Of a stretch of DNA of 26,910 nucleotides, positions 15,476 to 23,663 are shown one piece after another. A program made the translations under genes and the position numbers. This stretch comes from Thauera aromatica_A. GTDB lineage: Bacteria > Pseudomonadota > Gammaproteobacteria > Burkholderiales > Rhodocyclaceae. Within the stretch, counting starts at the first letter, position 1, and every line of letters starts with the position of its first letter. The DNA is taken from assembly GCF_023093595.1 (NCBI RefSeq), contig NZ_JALLIK010000073.1, positions 1-26,910 of the forward strand, read 5' to 3'. The notes beneath the pieces were generated by a model. The model saw only the letters and a list, made by a program, of their open reading frames with translations, did not search any database and was not told where the DNA came from.

Positions 15476-16744
15476 CTACGGCCTGGCCCCGCCGTCCGGC
15501 GGCGACAGGCCGATGGCCCGCTTGCGCTCGGCCTCGTAGGCGAACACGACGCGCCCGTTCCGGACCTCTCCCAGGGGGACCTGGCTGGGCAGGGTCAGGG
15601 TTTCGTGCCGGGTGCGCGAAAAGGGCTGGCGGTAGGTCATGATCACGCCATGGACGGGGGCGCGCAGGTCCTCCAGTGCCGCGTGGATGCGGCTGCCTTC
15701 CACGCTGCCGGCCTGGCGGATCGCCGCGGCGAGGAGGAGCATCGAATCGTAGCCCTGGGCCGCGGCTGGCGGAACCGGGATGCGTTCGAGGCCGGTGCTC
15801 TGGCGCCACGCCTCGAGGAAAGCCTGCTGACGGGGGTTTTCGGCGTCCTGAATGAAAGTCTGCGGCATGCGCGCGCCTTCCGCGTGGGGGCCCGCGCTGT
15901 CGATGAAATTGGACATCGCCAGGGTCCAGCTGCCGATGATCGGCACCCGCCAGTTCATCCGCGCCATGTCGTTGGCGATGTACGCGAGTTCCGGGCCGAT
16001 GCCGTAGGTCAGGACGGCTTCGGCGCCGGCAGCGCGCGCTTGTGCGAGCAGGGCGCTCATGTCCACCTGGCGCAACTGGAAGCGCTCGACCGCGACCGGG
16101 GCGATGCCGCGTTCCTTCAGTGCGGCGATCAGGTCCTCGCTGCCTTGCACGCCGTAGTTGGTCGCATCGTGGAAAATCGCCAGGCGGCCGAGGCCGCGCC
16201 GATCGATCGCTTCCTTGACGATCACCCGGGCCTGCAGCTCATCGTTGGCCGATACGCGGAAGACGTAGTTGTCGGGAAACTCGGGGGGCAGGAACTGGCG
16301 GGTGATCAGCGACCCGGTGGCGACCGAGGTGATCACCGGGATCCGCGCCAGCTGGTAGTGGCGCTGGCTGGCGAGGGCAACGCCGGTGTTGACGATGCCC
16401 AGGCCGGCGACGATGCGGTCCTTGTCGATCAGTTCCTGGATGAGGCGGGCGCCGCGCTCGTTGCTGGCCTCGTCGTCACGCTCGAGCAACTGCAGCGGGC
16501 GTCCGAGGAGGCCGCCGGAGGCGTTGATTTCGGCCGCGGCGATGCGGATGCCTTCGCGCATCGAGATGCCCATCGGGCTGGAGGCGCCGGTGAACGGGCC
16601 GGTGACGCCGATGCGGATGGCCGCCGGCTCCGCGGCCGGGGCGTCGGCGGCGGGGAGCGGGAGGGCGAGGATGAAGGCAATCAGGCCCAGAAGGCCGGGC
16701 AGGAAATAAGGCGCACGGCGGTGCGATGTCGCGAGTGGATGCAT
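15476..16744 (-). CDS. periplasmic ABC-type (LivK-like) substrate-binding protein, orphan
   Basis: This 422-residue protein has a signal peptide (hydrophobic PYFLPGLLGLIAFILALPLP, cleavage near ADA). A periplasmic binding-protein fold of the Peripla_BP_6 / branched-chain amino acid type follows: IRIGVTGPFTGASSPMGISM, then REGIRIAAAEINASGGLLGR, VITSVATGS, YVFRVSANDELQ and AAAQGYDSMLLLAAAI. The ligand cannot be read from sequence; relatives bind amino acids, amides, urea or aromatic acids. No permease or ATPase gene is nearby. Instead it diverges from a sensor kinase/response-regulator pair, so a role as ligand-sensing partner of the kinase is plausible (inference). Ribosome-binding site weak; no other Met allows a shorter form keeping the signal peptide. 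Confidence 0.9.
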   Translation of the reverse strand: MHPLATSHRRAPYFLPGLLGLIAFILALPLPAADAPAAEPAAIRIGVTGPFTGASSPMGISMREGIRIAAAEINASGGLLGRPLQLLERDDEASNERGARLIQELIDKDRIVAGLGIVNTGVALASQRHYQLARIPVITSVATGSLITRQFLPPEFPDNYVFRVSANDELQARVIVKEAIDRRGLGRLAIFHDATNYGVQGSEDLIAALKERGIAPVAVERFQLRQVDMSALLAQARAAGAEAVLTYGIGPELAYIANDMARMNWRVPIIGSWTLAMSNFIDSAGPHAEGARMPQTFIQDAENPRQQAFLEAWRQSTGLERIPVPPAAAQGYDSMLLLAAAIRQAGSVEGSRIHAALEDLRAPVHGVIMTYRQPFSRTRHETLTLPSQVPLGEVRNGRVVFAYEAERKRAIGLSPPDGGARP

Positions 16745-16945
16745 GAGCGGACTCTAGGGGGGTGGGGCGGGCGTAAAAATTGGCGGAAACCCCCATCTCG
16801 GGGGCTGCCGCCGGTGTGCCCGACGCCGGTGGCTTCGATCGGGCATTAGGGTTAAACCGGATGACGGCTGCAGAAGGGATCGACAAGAATCCAGCTCCCG
16901 GTCGAGGTGCCGCGGACTCTTTCCCGTTCCCGATTTTCCCTCTTC
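16745..16945. promoter_or_regulatory. divergent intergenic region between binding protein and sensor kinase
   Basis: This 201-base region must hold the promoters of both genes. A short G/C hairpin (CCCCC-ATCTC-GGGGG, 16785-16799) is seen. No convincing -35/-10 pair or LuxR-type operator could be fixed. GTG at 16907 is a possible upstream start of the kinase. Confidence 0.35.
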
Positions 16946-19654
16946 ATGCCCGAGCCCCAGGCCGCTTCCTTTTCGTCTCAGCGCTGGTACTGGGCCGCGC
17001 CGTACGCGGCGGTGGTGTTGTTCGCGGTGGCCATGCTCAGTCTGGTGTGGCTGCTGCAGCAGCGTGAGCTGGAACTCGAGCGTGATGCGCTCGCGCGCGA
17101 CATGCAGTGGGCCGAGCAGACGATGCGCCGGCAGATGCTCGGCACCGAGGAGTTTCTCGGCCAGCTCGCCCGCGACCTGTCTTCCGAGATGCTCGACCAC
17201 GATGGCTTCCAGCTGCGCGCCAACCAGCATATCGCCAACCACCCCGAGCTGGCCAACATCGTCTGGGTGGGCAGTGACGGGATCGTGCGCTGGAGCGCGC
17301 CGTTCGATACCACCGACCGCCTGCCCGGCGAGGCCTCGAGCAGCGAGCAGGCAGGCATGCTCGAGCGTGCGCGCGGTTCGCTGCGAGTGGAATACGGCAC
17401 CGCCCACCGCAGTCCGCGGGGGGGGGCGGTGCTCGAAGTGTACGTGCCGGTGGTGCGCAGCGGCGCATTCCGCGGCGCCATCGTCGGCGTGTATTCGATC
17501 GAGCGCATGGCGCGCTATCTGGTGCCGGCGTGGTTTGCCGACAAGTACCGGCTGGCGTTGCACGATGCCGAAGGCGAGCTGCTGGCGGCGGGCACGTTGC
17601 TGCCCGCGCTCGACGAGCGGCTGTCCTTCGATCTCGCGCTCGACCCGCCGGGGAACGGGCTGAGCGTGCGTGCCACGGCTTTTCGCAGCGGCAGCGGCGT
17701 TCCGCGGCTGCTTCCGGCGGTGCTGATCCTGGGCTTGTCGGTGCTGGTGCTGTGGAGTCTGTGGACGCTGCGCAGCCACGTGCAGCGCCGGGTGCAGGTG
17801 GAAAAGGAGCGCGACCGGTTGTTCAACCTGTCGCTCGACATGCTGTGCGTGGTTGGGCTCGATGGCCGTTTTTGCCGTTGCAATCCGGCCTTCGCGCGCA
17901 TCCTCGGCCATGACCCGGAGGCCTTGCCGGGGCGCCCGCTGATCGACTTCGTCCACGCCGATGACGTCGGCGCCACGCTGGAGCAGCTGCGCCGCCTGGC
18001 CGACGGCGAGCCGGTGAAGTTCGAGAACCGCTGCCGCTGCGCCGACGATAGCTACAAGTGGCTGGTGTGGAGCATCAACCCGGTGCCTGAAGAACGTCTC
18101 GTCTACGCGGTGGCGCACGACATCACCGGGCGCAAGGCCACCGAGGAGGCGCTGCGCGCCGAGTCCGCCTTCCGCAAGGCGATGGAGGACTCGGTGGTCA
18201 CCGGGCTGCGCGCGATCGATCTGAACGGGCGCATCATCTACGCCAACTCGGCGTTCTGCCGCATGATCGGTTTCGACGAGGACGAGCTGATCGGCATCGG
18301 GCCGCCGTTTCCCTACTGGCCCGAGGAGTCGCGCGCGGTGTGTGAGCGCAACCTCGCCCTGACCCTGTCCGGCCAGGCGCCGGCTGCCGGCTTCGAGATG
18401 CGCATCCGGCGCAAGAACGGCGAGCGTTTCGACGCCCGCTTTTACCTGTCGCCGCTGATCGATTCCTCCGCCCGCCAGACCGGGTGGATGGCCTCGATTA
18501 CCGACATCACCGAACCGAAGCGGGTGCGCGCGGCGCTCGAAGCCGCCCACGAGCGCTTCGAGGCGGTGCTCGATGGCCTCGATGCCGCGGTCTTCGTGGC
18601 CGATGCCCGCACCGACGAGATCCTGTTCGCCAACCGTGCCTTCAAGCGTATCCACGGCTTCGACGCAGTCGGGCGCACGGTCAACGGGGTTGCCGTGCCG
18701 CAGCCCGAGCGCGGCGACTACCGGGTCGATCCGCGCAGCCTGGGTACGTCCGAATTGCCCCGCGAGCTGTTCGACGGCGAATTGCAGCACCCGCTGTCGG
18801 GGCGCTGGTACCACGTGCGCGAGCAGGCCACACGCTGGGTCGATGGCCGCCTCGTGCGCATGGGCATCGCCACCGACATCACCGACCGCAAGCAGACCGC
18901 CGAGGTCGCACGCCAGCAGGAAGACCGCCTCCAGCGCACCGCGCGCCTGATCACCATGGGCGAAATGGCGTCCACCCTCGCCCACGAACTCAACCAGCCG
19001 CTGGCGGCGATCGCCAACTACTGTGCGGGCTGCGTCACCCGCATGCAGGGGGGGCAGTGGCGATCGGAGGACGTGCTCGCGGCGATGCAGAAGGCGAGTT
19101 TCCAGGCCGAGCGTGCGGGCAAGATCATCCGCCGGGTGCGCGAATTCGTGAAAAAGAGCGAGCCGCGGCGCAGCGCGGTGCGCCTGGCCGAAGTGCTCGA
19201 CGATGCGCTTGGCTTTGCCGAAATCGATGCCCGCCGCGTCGGCATCCGCATCGTCGCCGATGTCGAGCCCGGGCTTCCGGACGTGTTCGCCGACCGGATC
19301 ATGATCGAGCAGGTACTGCTGAACCTGATCCGCAACGGGCTCGATGCGATGGCCGATGCCCTGCCCGAGCGGCGCGTGCTGGTGCTGCGGATACGCAGTC
19401 TCGGCCCCGACGTAGTCGAAGTCGCGGTCATCGACCGTGGCCACGGCATCAGCGAGGAGGGGCGCCGGCAGCTGTTCACGCCTTTCTACACGACCAAGAC
19501 CGAGGGCATGGGAATGGGCTTGAACATCTGCCGCTCGATCGTCGAATTCCATGATGGCCGATTGCTTGTCGACGCCAACCCCGAAGGCGGTACCATATTC
19601 ACGTTTACCCTGCCGACGGAGACAGCCAGTGAGCGGATTGCCCGCAGCGCCTGA
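16946..19654 (+). CDS. membrane sensor histidine kinase with periplasmic domain and three PAS-like modules
   Basis: This is a hybrid-free histidine kinase of 902 residues. Transmembrane segment 1 spans about 15-37 and transmembrane segment 2 about 252-275 (LLPAVLILGLSVLVLW), with a periplasmic sensor of about 210 residues between. Three PAS-type modules follow at about 290-405, 415-535 and 540-655, with linkers such as DITGRKATEEAL, DITEPKRV and DITDRKQTAE. The kinase core has the phospho-accepting His680 (MASTLAHELNQPLAAIANY), N-box (LLNLIRNGLDAM), DRGHGI, FTPFYTTK and GMGMGLNICRSIV. The H-box belongs to the FixL/DctB/StyS type. ATG 16946 is chosen; in-frame GTG 16907 adds 13 residues; neither has a good Shine-Dalgarno. 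A G9 run at 17418-17426 lies in the periplasmic part. The reading frame overlaps the response regulator. The signal is unknown. Confidence 0.92.
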   Translation: MPEPQAASFSSQRWYWAAPYAAVVLFAVAMLSLVWLLQQRELELERDALARDMQWAEQTMRRQMLGTEEFLGQLARDLSSEMLDHDGFQLRANQHIANHPELANIVWVGSDGIVRWSAPFDTTDRLPGEASSSEQAGMLERARGSLRVEYGTAHRSPRGGAVLEVYVPVVRSGAFRGAIVGVYSIERMARYLVPAWFADKYRLALHDAEGELLAAGTLLPALDERLSFDLALDPPGNGLSVRATAFRSGSGVPRLLPAVLILGLSVLVLWSLWTLRSHVQRRVQVEKERDRLFNLSLDMLCVVGLDGRFCRCNPAFARILGHDPEALPGRPLIDFVHADDVGATLEQLRRLADGEPVKFENRCRCADDSYKWLVWSINPVPEERLVYAVAHDITGRKATEEALRAESAFRKAMEDSVVTGLRAIDLNGRIIYANSAFCRMIGFDEDELIGIGPPFPYWPEESRAVCERNLALTLSGQAPAAGFEMRIRRKNGERFDARFYLSPLIDSSARQTGWMASITDITEPKRVRAALEAAHERFEAVLDGLDAAVFVADARTDEILFANRAFKRIHGFDAVGRTVNGVAVPQPERGDYRVDPRSLGTSELPRELFDGELQHPLSGRWYHVREQATRWVDGRLVRMGIATDITDRKQTAEVARQQEDRLQRTARLITMGEMASTLAHELNQPLAAIANYCAGCVTRMQGGQWRSEDVLAAMQKASFQAERAGKIIRRVREFVKKSEPRRSAVRLAEVLDDALGFAEIDARRVGIRIVADVEPGLPDVFADRIMIEQVLLNLIRNGLDAMADALPERRVLVLRIRSLGPDVVEVAVIDRGHGISEEGRRQLFTPFYTTKTEGMGMGLNICRSIVEFHDGRLLVDANPEGGTIFTFTLPTETASERIARSA

Positions 19655-20282
19655 CCAGATCGTTCCCGATCAGATCGTTCATATCGTCGACGACGACGAC
19701 GCCCTGCGCGATTCGCTTGCCTGGATGCTCGAAGCCAACGGCTACCGCGTCGCCGTGCATGAATCGGCAGAATCCTTCCTCCAGGCCAGCAACCCCGACA
19801 TGACCGGCTGCATCGTGCTCGATGTGCGTATGCCCGGGATGAGCGGCCTGGAGCTGTTCGAGGAACTCGGCCGCCGCCGCTGCAACCTGCCCGTGGTGTT
19901 CATCACCGGCCATGGCGATGTGCCGATGGCGGTGTCGGCGCTGAAGAAAGGGGCGGTGGATTTCATCGAAAAGCCGTTCGGCGAACGCGACATGCTGCGC
20001 CTGATCGAACAATGCCTGCAGCTCGAGCGCGAAAACCGCGACAAGCGCTTGCAGGAGGCGGACACTGCGCGCCGCCTCGAGCACCTGACCCAGCGCGAGC
20101 GCGAAGTGCTCGACCTGATCATCGTCGGCAAGCTCAACAAGCAGATCGCCGATGTGCTCGGCATCAGCATCAAGACCGTCGAAGTCCATCGCGCCCGGGT
20201 GATGGAAAAGATGGGCGCGCATTCGCTGGCCGAACTGGTGCAGCACGTGGTGCTGGTGGAGCCGGGCACCGCGCCGCGCTGA
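19629..20282 (+). CDS. FixJ/NarL-type response regulator with LuxR DNA-binding domain
   Basis: This 217-residue protein has a receiver domain with acidic pocket DDDD (21-24), phospho-acceptor Asp65 (CIVLDVRMPGMSG), Thr in FITGHGD and Lys in EKPF. A LuxR-type helix-turn-helix follows (LTQREREVLDLIIVGKLNKQ, then IADVLGISIKTVEVHRARVM). This is the FixJ/StyR/TodT architecture. The start is GTG 19629, which has GGAGAC upstream and gives a normal N-terminus before VHIVDDDD; it overlaps the kinase gene by 26 bases, so the two are translationally coupled and almost certainly cognate. The upstream in-frame ATG at 19551 would add an implausible Arg/Pro-rich extension. Target genes are not known; the divergent binding-protein gene is the first candidate. 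Confidence 0.93.
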   Translation: MSGLPAAPDQIVPDQIVHIVDDDDALRDSLAWMLEANGYRVAVHESAESFLQASNPDMTGCIVLDVRMPGMSGLELFEELGRRRCNLPVVFITGHGDVPMAVSALKKGAVDFIEKPFGERDMLRLIEQCLQLERENRDKRLQEADTARRLEHLTQREREVLDLIIVGKLNKQIADVLGISIKTVEVHRARVMEKMGAHSLAELVQHVVLVEPGTAPR

Positions 20283-20296
20283 CGCCGTACTCTGAC

Positions 20297-20312
20297 GCCG
20301 CCCCCTGGCGGC
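20297..20312 (+). other. short perfect hairpin after the response regulator
   Basis: GCCGCC and GGCGGC pair around CCCT, 14 bases after the response-regulator stop. It may help to end the kinase/regulator transcript together with the hairpin at 20380. No T-run follows. Confidence 0.4.
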
Positions 20313-20379
20313 ACGCCGGCCGCGCCCGTGCGTGCCCCGTCTCGGCACGGTGCCGCCGGTGGGCGCCTCGGCCCGCAAA

Positions 20380-20405
20380 GGGCCTGCTCTGCAGGCCCGA
20401 ATTTT
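20380..20405 (+). terminator. intrinsic terminator just before nhaP2
   Basis: GGGCCTG and CAGGCCC form a perfect 7-bp stem with loop CTCTG, followed by GAATTTT. It fits an intrinsic terminator for the kinase/regulator operon, but it ends only 16 bases before the nhaP2 start codon. Confidence 0.6.
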
Positions 20406-20421
20406 CACCGATCCTTCCCGA

Positions 20422-22164
20422 ATGACTGGAATCAACGCTTTTTTCCTGCTGACCGGGCTGTTGCTGTTCATCAGCGTGCTCGCCAGCACGGTGTCGGCGC
20501 GGCTGGGGCTGCCCCTGCTGCTGCTGTTCCTGCTGGTGGGGATGTTCGCCGGCGAGGACGGCCTCGGCGGCATCGTCTTCGAGGACTTCTTCATCGCGTC
20601 GATGATCGCGCAGGCCGCGCTCTCGGTGATCCTGCTCGACGGCGGCCTGCGCACCCGGGTCAGCAGTTTCCGGGTCGCCTTGAAGCCGGCGGCGGTGCTC
20701 GCGACCTGGGGGGTGATCGGCACGGCGGCGATGCTCGGCTTGTTCGCGACCTGGCTGCTCGATGTGGACTGGCGGCTGGGCATGTTGCTGGCGTCGATTG
20801 TCGGCTCCACCGATGCGGCGGCGGTGTTCGCGCTCCTGCGCAACAGCGGCGTGCGGCTCAACGAGCGCGTGCAGGCCACCCTGGAGATCGAGTCCGGTGC
20901 CAACGATCCGATGGCGATCCTGCTCGTCACCGCGATGGTCGGCATGCTGCTGCAACCCGAGACCGCAACCCTCGGCAGTTTCGTCTGGATGCTGACGAGC
21001 CAGCTCGGTCTCGGTGCCATCTTCGGGATCGCCGGCGGCTGGGTGCTGTCGCGGCTGATGGCGCGCCTGTCCCTGCCCGACGGGCTGTACGCGCTGCTGA
21101 TCCTGTCGGGCGGAACGCTCGTCTTCGCCGCCACCAACCTGCTCGATGGCAGCGGCTTTCTCGCCGTGTACCTCGCCGGCATTCTCGTCGGCAACCGCCG
21201 CAGCCATGCTACCGAGCACGTGCTGCGGGTGATGGACGGGCTGGCCTGGCTGGCTCAGGCCGGCATGTTCGTCGTGCTGGGCCTGCTGGTGACGCCGTCG
21301 CTGCTCCTCGATCACGCGCTCGAGGCACTGGCGATGGCAGTGTTCCTGATGGTGGTCGCCCGCCCGCTGGCGGTGATGATCGGGCTGGCACCGTTCCGGT
21401 ACCGGCGCAACGAGCTGGCCTATGTCAGCTGGGTCGGGCTGCGCGGGGCCGTGCCGGTGGTGCTGGCGATCGTGCCGGTGGTGATGGGCGTGCCCGATTC
21501 GCGTCTGCTGTTCGATGTCGCTTTTGCGGTGGTGCTGCTGTCCTTGCTGGTGCAGGGGGCGACGGTGCCGGTGGTGGCACGCTGGCTGAAGGTCGAAGTG
21601 CCGCCGCGGGACGAACCGCGCGACAAGCGCGAAGTGTGGGTCGGTGACGAGGTCGCGGTCGATCTGCTCGAATACCGGGTCGCGCCCGGAGCGCGTGCCG
21701 AGGGCCTCCATCCGGACGAGGTCGCGGCCGAGTTCGGCACCATCGGCGTGCGCTGTGTCGCCCTCGTCCGCAACGGCCACCTGCAACGCCTGGCGGTGGA
21801 CTCCCGGATGCGCCCCGGCGACTCGGTGTGGTTCGTGGCCCCGGACGAGCTTGCCGAGCGGATCGCCCGCCTGTTTGGCGGTGCGGGCAACGAGTTGAGC
21901 GCGAACGCCAGCTTCTTCGGCGAATTCGTCGTCGATCCGGAGTCCCTCGCGGACGATCTCGCCGATGCCTACGGCCTGGTGCTCGAGCCGCAGGAGCGCC
22001 ACTTGCCGATGCGCGAGTTGCTGCGCGCGCGCATCGGCCGCACCGCCGTCGTCGGCGACCGCGTGGAAGTCGGCGCGTTCACTCTGACCGTGCGCGACAT
22101 GAGTGCGGGCGGAGTGATCACGGCGATCGGCCTGAAGTGTCCGCCGCCGAGCGCCGGGCACTGA
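20422..22164 (+). CDS. nhaP2: potassium/proton antiporter, CPA1 family (NhaP2/CvrA)
   Basis: This 580-residue inner-membrane protein matches E. coli CvrA/NhaP2 in length (578) and layout. The N-terminal two thirds (about 1-395) are a hydrophobic multi-helix exchanger domain with family segments LLDGGLRTRVSSFRVALKPA and GSTDAAAVFALL, plus ESGANDPMAILL carrying the ion-binding Asp, and WVGLRGAVPVVLAI. A soluble C-terminal part follows with a TrkA_C-like domain (about 405-490) and a CorC/HlyC-like domain (about 490-575). The family exports K+ (or Na+) for H+ and protects volume and pH balance. ATG 20422 is preferred over the in-frame ATG at 20332 because it gives the family N-terminus; the region before has no clear ribosome-binding site. 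Ion specificity is inferred from the family. Confidence 0.93.
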   Translation: MTGINAFFLLTGLLLFISVLASTVSARLGLPLLLLFLLVGMFAGEDGLGGIVFEDFFIASMIAQAALSVILLDGGLRTRVSSFRVALKPAAVLATWGVIGTAAMLGLFATWLLDVDWRLGMLLASIVGSTDAAAVFALLRNSGVRLNERVQATLEIESGANDPMAILLVTAMVGMLLQPETATLGSFVWMLTSQLGLGAIFGIAGGWVLSRLMARLSLPDGLYALLILSGGTLVFAATNLLDGSGFLAVYLAGILVGNRRSHATEHVLRVMDGLAWLAQAGMFVVLGLLVTPSLLLDHALEALAMAVFLMVVARPLAVMIGLAPFRYRRNELAYVSWVGLRGAVPVVLAIVPVVMGVPDSRLLFDVAFAVVLLSLLVQGATVPVVARWLKVEVPPRDEPRDKREVWVGDEVAVDLLEYRVAPGARAEGLHPDEVAAEFGTIGVRCVALVRNGHLQRLAVDSRMRPGDSVWFVAPDELAERIARLFGGAGNELSANASFFGEFVVDPESLADDLADAYGLVLEPQERHLPMRELLRARIGRTAVVGDRVEVGAFTLTVRDMSAGGVITAIGLKCPPPSAGH

Positions 22165-22170
22165 GCCGTT

Positions 22171-22190
22171 CGCCCGGCAGCGACCGGGCG
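22171..22190 (+). other. hairpin downstream of nhaP2
   Basis: CGCCCGG and CCGGGCG pair perfectly around a 6-base loop, 6 bases after the nhaP2 stop. No T-run follows, so it is a possible but non-canonical terminator. Confidence 0.4.
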
Positions 22191-22229
22191 CGCCTCGATC
22201 GGGGCTGCGTCGCCGGCGCCGGCATGCTG

Positions 22230-22235
22230 TAAAAT
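22230..22235 (+). promoter_or_regulatory. candidate folD -10 element
   Basis: TAAAAT lies 24 bases before the folD ATG in GCTGTAAAATCC. The -35 is not convincing. GAGG 8-11 bases before the ATG is the probable ribosome-binding site. Confidence 0.35.
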
Positions 22236-22259
22236 CCGCACTTTTTCGAGGCAGATCCG

Positions 22260-23147
22260 ATGACCGCTCGCATCATCGATGGCAACGTCCTTTCGGCGCG
22301 TGTCCGTGGAGAAATCGCCGATCGTGCAGCGACACTCTCGGCACGTGGCGTGCAACCCTGTCTGGCGGTCATCCTGGTCGGTGCCGATCCGGCTTCGGCC
22401 GTGTATGTGCGCAACAAGGTCGCGGCCTGCGAAAAGGCCGGCATCCGCTCGCTGCGCTTCGACTACCCGCAGGATGCGGCCCCCGCCGAGGTCATGGCCC
22501 GGCTGGCCGAACTCAACGCCGATCCGGCGGTGCACGGCATCCTGGTGCAGCTTCCGCTGCCGCCGCAGTTCGACGAAACCGCCGTGCTCGAAGCCATCGA
22601 CCTGGGCAAGGACGTCGACGGCTTCCACGCCGAAAACGTCGGCCGCCTGTCGCAGAACCGCGAAGCCTTCATTCCGTGCACGCCGCACGGGGTGATGAAA
22701 ATGCTCGAAAGCGCCGGAGTGGCGGTGCAGGGGGCCGAGGCCGTGGTCATCGGCCGCTCGAACATCGTCGGCAAGCCGATGGCGATGCTGCTGACCAACG
22801 CCGGTGCCACGGTCACCGTGTGCCACTCGAAGAGTCGCGATCTCGCCTTCCATACCCGCCGCGCCGACATCCTGGTGGCGGCGATCGGCAAGCCGCGCTT
22901 CGTCACCGGCGACATGATCAAGCCCGGTGCCACCGTGATCGACGTCGGCATCAACCGCCTGCAGGACGGCCCGGATGCCGGCAAACTGTGCGGCGACGTC
23001 GACTTCGAGTCGGCCAGGGCGGTGGCCGGCGCCATCACTCCGGTGCCGGGCGGCGTCGGGCCGATGACCATCACCATGCTGCTGGAAAACACCGTGATCT
23101 CCGCCGAGCGCGCCGCACGTTCGCGACAGCTCGCCTCCGGCACGTGA
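22260..23147 (+). CDS. folD: bifunctional methylenetetrahydrofolate dehydrogenase/cyclohydrolase
   Basis: FolD interconverts 5,10-methylene-, 5,10-methenyl- and 10-formyl-tetrahydrofolate with NADP+, giving the one-carbon donor used twice in purine synthesis. The 295-residue chain has the catalytic Tyr49 and Lys53 (YVRNK), the substrate segment VQLPLPPQFD, KDVDGFH, the nucleotide-binding GRSNIVGKPMAMLL and the C-terminal signature PVPGGVGPMTITMLLENT. All key residues are present and the length is normal (288 in E. coli). It heads a tight run with purE (14-base gap), purK and sua5, consistent with one operon for folate and purine metabolism. Confidence 0.98.
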   Translation: MTARIIDGNVLSARVRGEIADRAATLSARGVQPCLAVILVGADPASAVYVRNKVAACEKAGIRSLRFDYPQDAAPAEVMARLAELNADPAVHGILVQLPLPPQFDETAVLEAIDLGKDVDGFHAENVGRLSQNREAFIPCTPHGVMKMLESAGVAVQGAEAVVIGRSNIVGKPMAMLLTNAGATVTVCHSKSRDLAFHTRRADILVAAIGKPRFVTGDMIKPGATVIDVGINRLQDGPDAGKLCGDVDFESARAVAGAITPVPGGVGPMTITMLLENTVISAERAARSRQLASGT

Positions 23148-23161
23148 GCAAAGGACGCACA

Positions 23162-23653
23162 ATGAGCGCACTCCCCCCTGCCGTCGGCATCATCATGGGG
23201 TCGAACTCCGACTGGCCGACGATGAAGGCCGCGGCCAAGGTGCTGGAGGAGTTCGGCGTGCCCTTCGAGGCCAGGGTCGTGTCCGCCCACCGCACTCCCG
23301 ACCTGATGTTCGAATACGCTGCAACCGCGCGCGACCGCGGCCTGAAGGCGATCATCGCCGGCGCCGGCGGCGCCGCCCACCTGCCCGGCATGGTCGCGGC
23401 CAAGACCACGCTGCCGGTGTTGGGCGTGCCGGTGCAGTCGAAGGCGCTGTCGGGGCAGGATTCGCTGCTCTCCATCGTGCAGATGCCCAAGGGCATCCCG
23501 GTCGCCACCTTCGCCATCGGCGAGGCCGGCGCAGCCAATGCCGGGCTGTTCGCGGTGGCCCTGCTCGCCAACGGCGACCCGTCGCTCGCCGACCGGCTCG
23601 CCGACTTCCGCGCCCGCCAGACGCAGGCGGTGCTCGCCATGACCCTGGATTGA
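23162..23653 (+). CDS. purE: N5-carboxyaminoimidazole ribonucleotide mutase (class I PurE)
   Basis: PurE converts N5-CAIR to CAIR in de novo purine synthesis, directly after PurK. The 163-residue chain has GSNSDWPTM, the catalytic SAHRTP loop and GAGGAAHLPGM of the class I (bacterial mutase) form; the presence of purK next door confirms that class. AAGGA lies 8 bases before ATG 23162. It is flanked by folD (14 bases upstream) and purK (10 bases downstream). An upstream in-frame extension overlapping folD is a shadow. Confidence 0.98.
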   Translation: MSALPPAVGIIMGSNSDWPTMKAAAKVLEEFGVPFEARVVSAHRTPDLMFEYAATARDRGLKAIIAGAGGAAHLPGMVAAKTTLPVLGVPVQSKALSGQDSLLSIVQMPKGIPVATFAIGEAGAANAGLFAVALLANGDPSLADRLADFRARQTQAVLAMTLD

Positions 23654-23663
23654 GAGCCGCATC

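Noticed and set aside
16754..19552. Open minus-strand frame of 932 codons
   Set aside because: It is antisense to the histidine kinase gene, whose H, N, G1, F and G2 boxes leave no doubt about the true strand.
19551..19628. Upstream ATG for the response regulator
   Set aside because: It would add an Arg/Pro-rich tail encoded over the kinase C-terminus; GTG 19629 has a ribosome-binding site and gives a normal receiver start.
20332..20421. Upstream start for nhaP2 giving 30 extra residues
   Set aside because: The extension covers the terminator-like hairpin and has no resemblance to the family N-terminus; the ATG at 20422 gives the expected length.
20170..22161. Open minus-strand frame of 663 codons rich in Gln and His
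   Set aside because: It is antisense to nhaP2; low-complexity composition and no domain.
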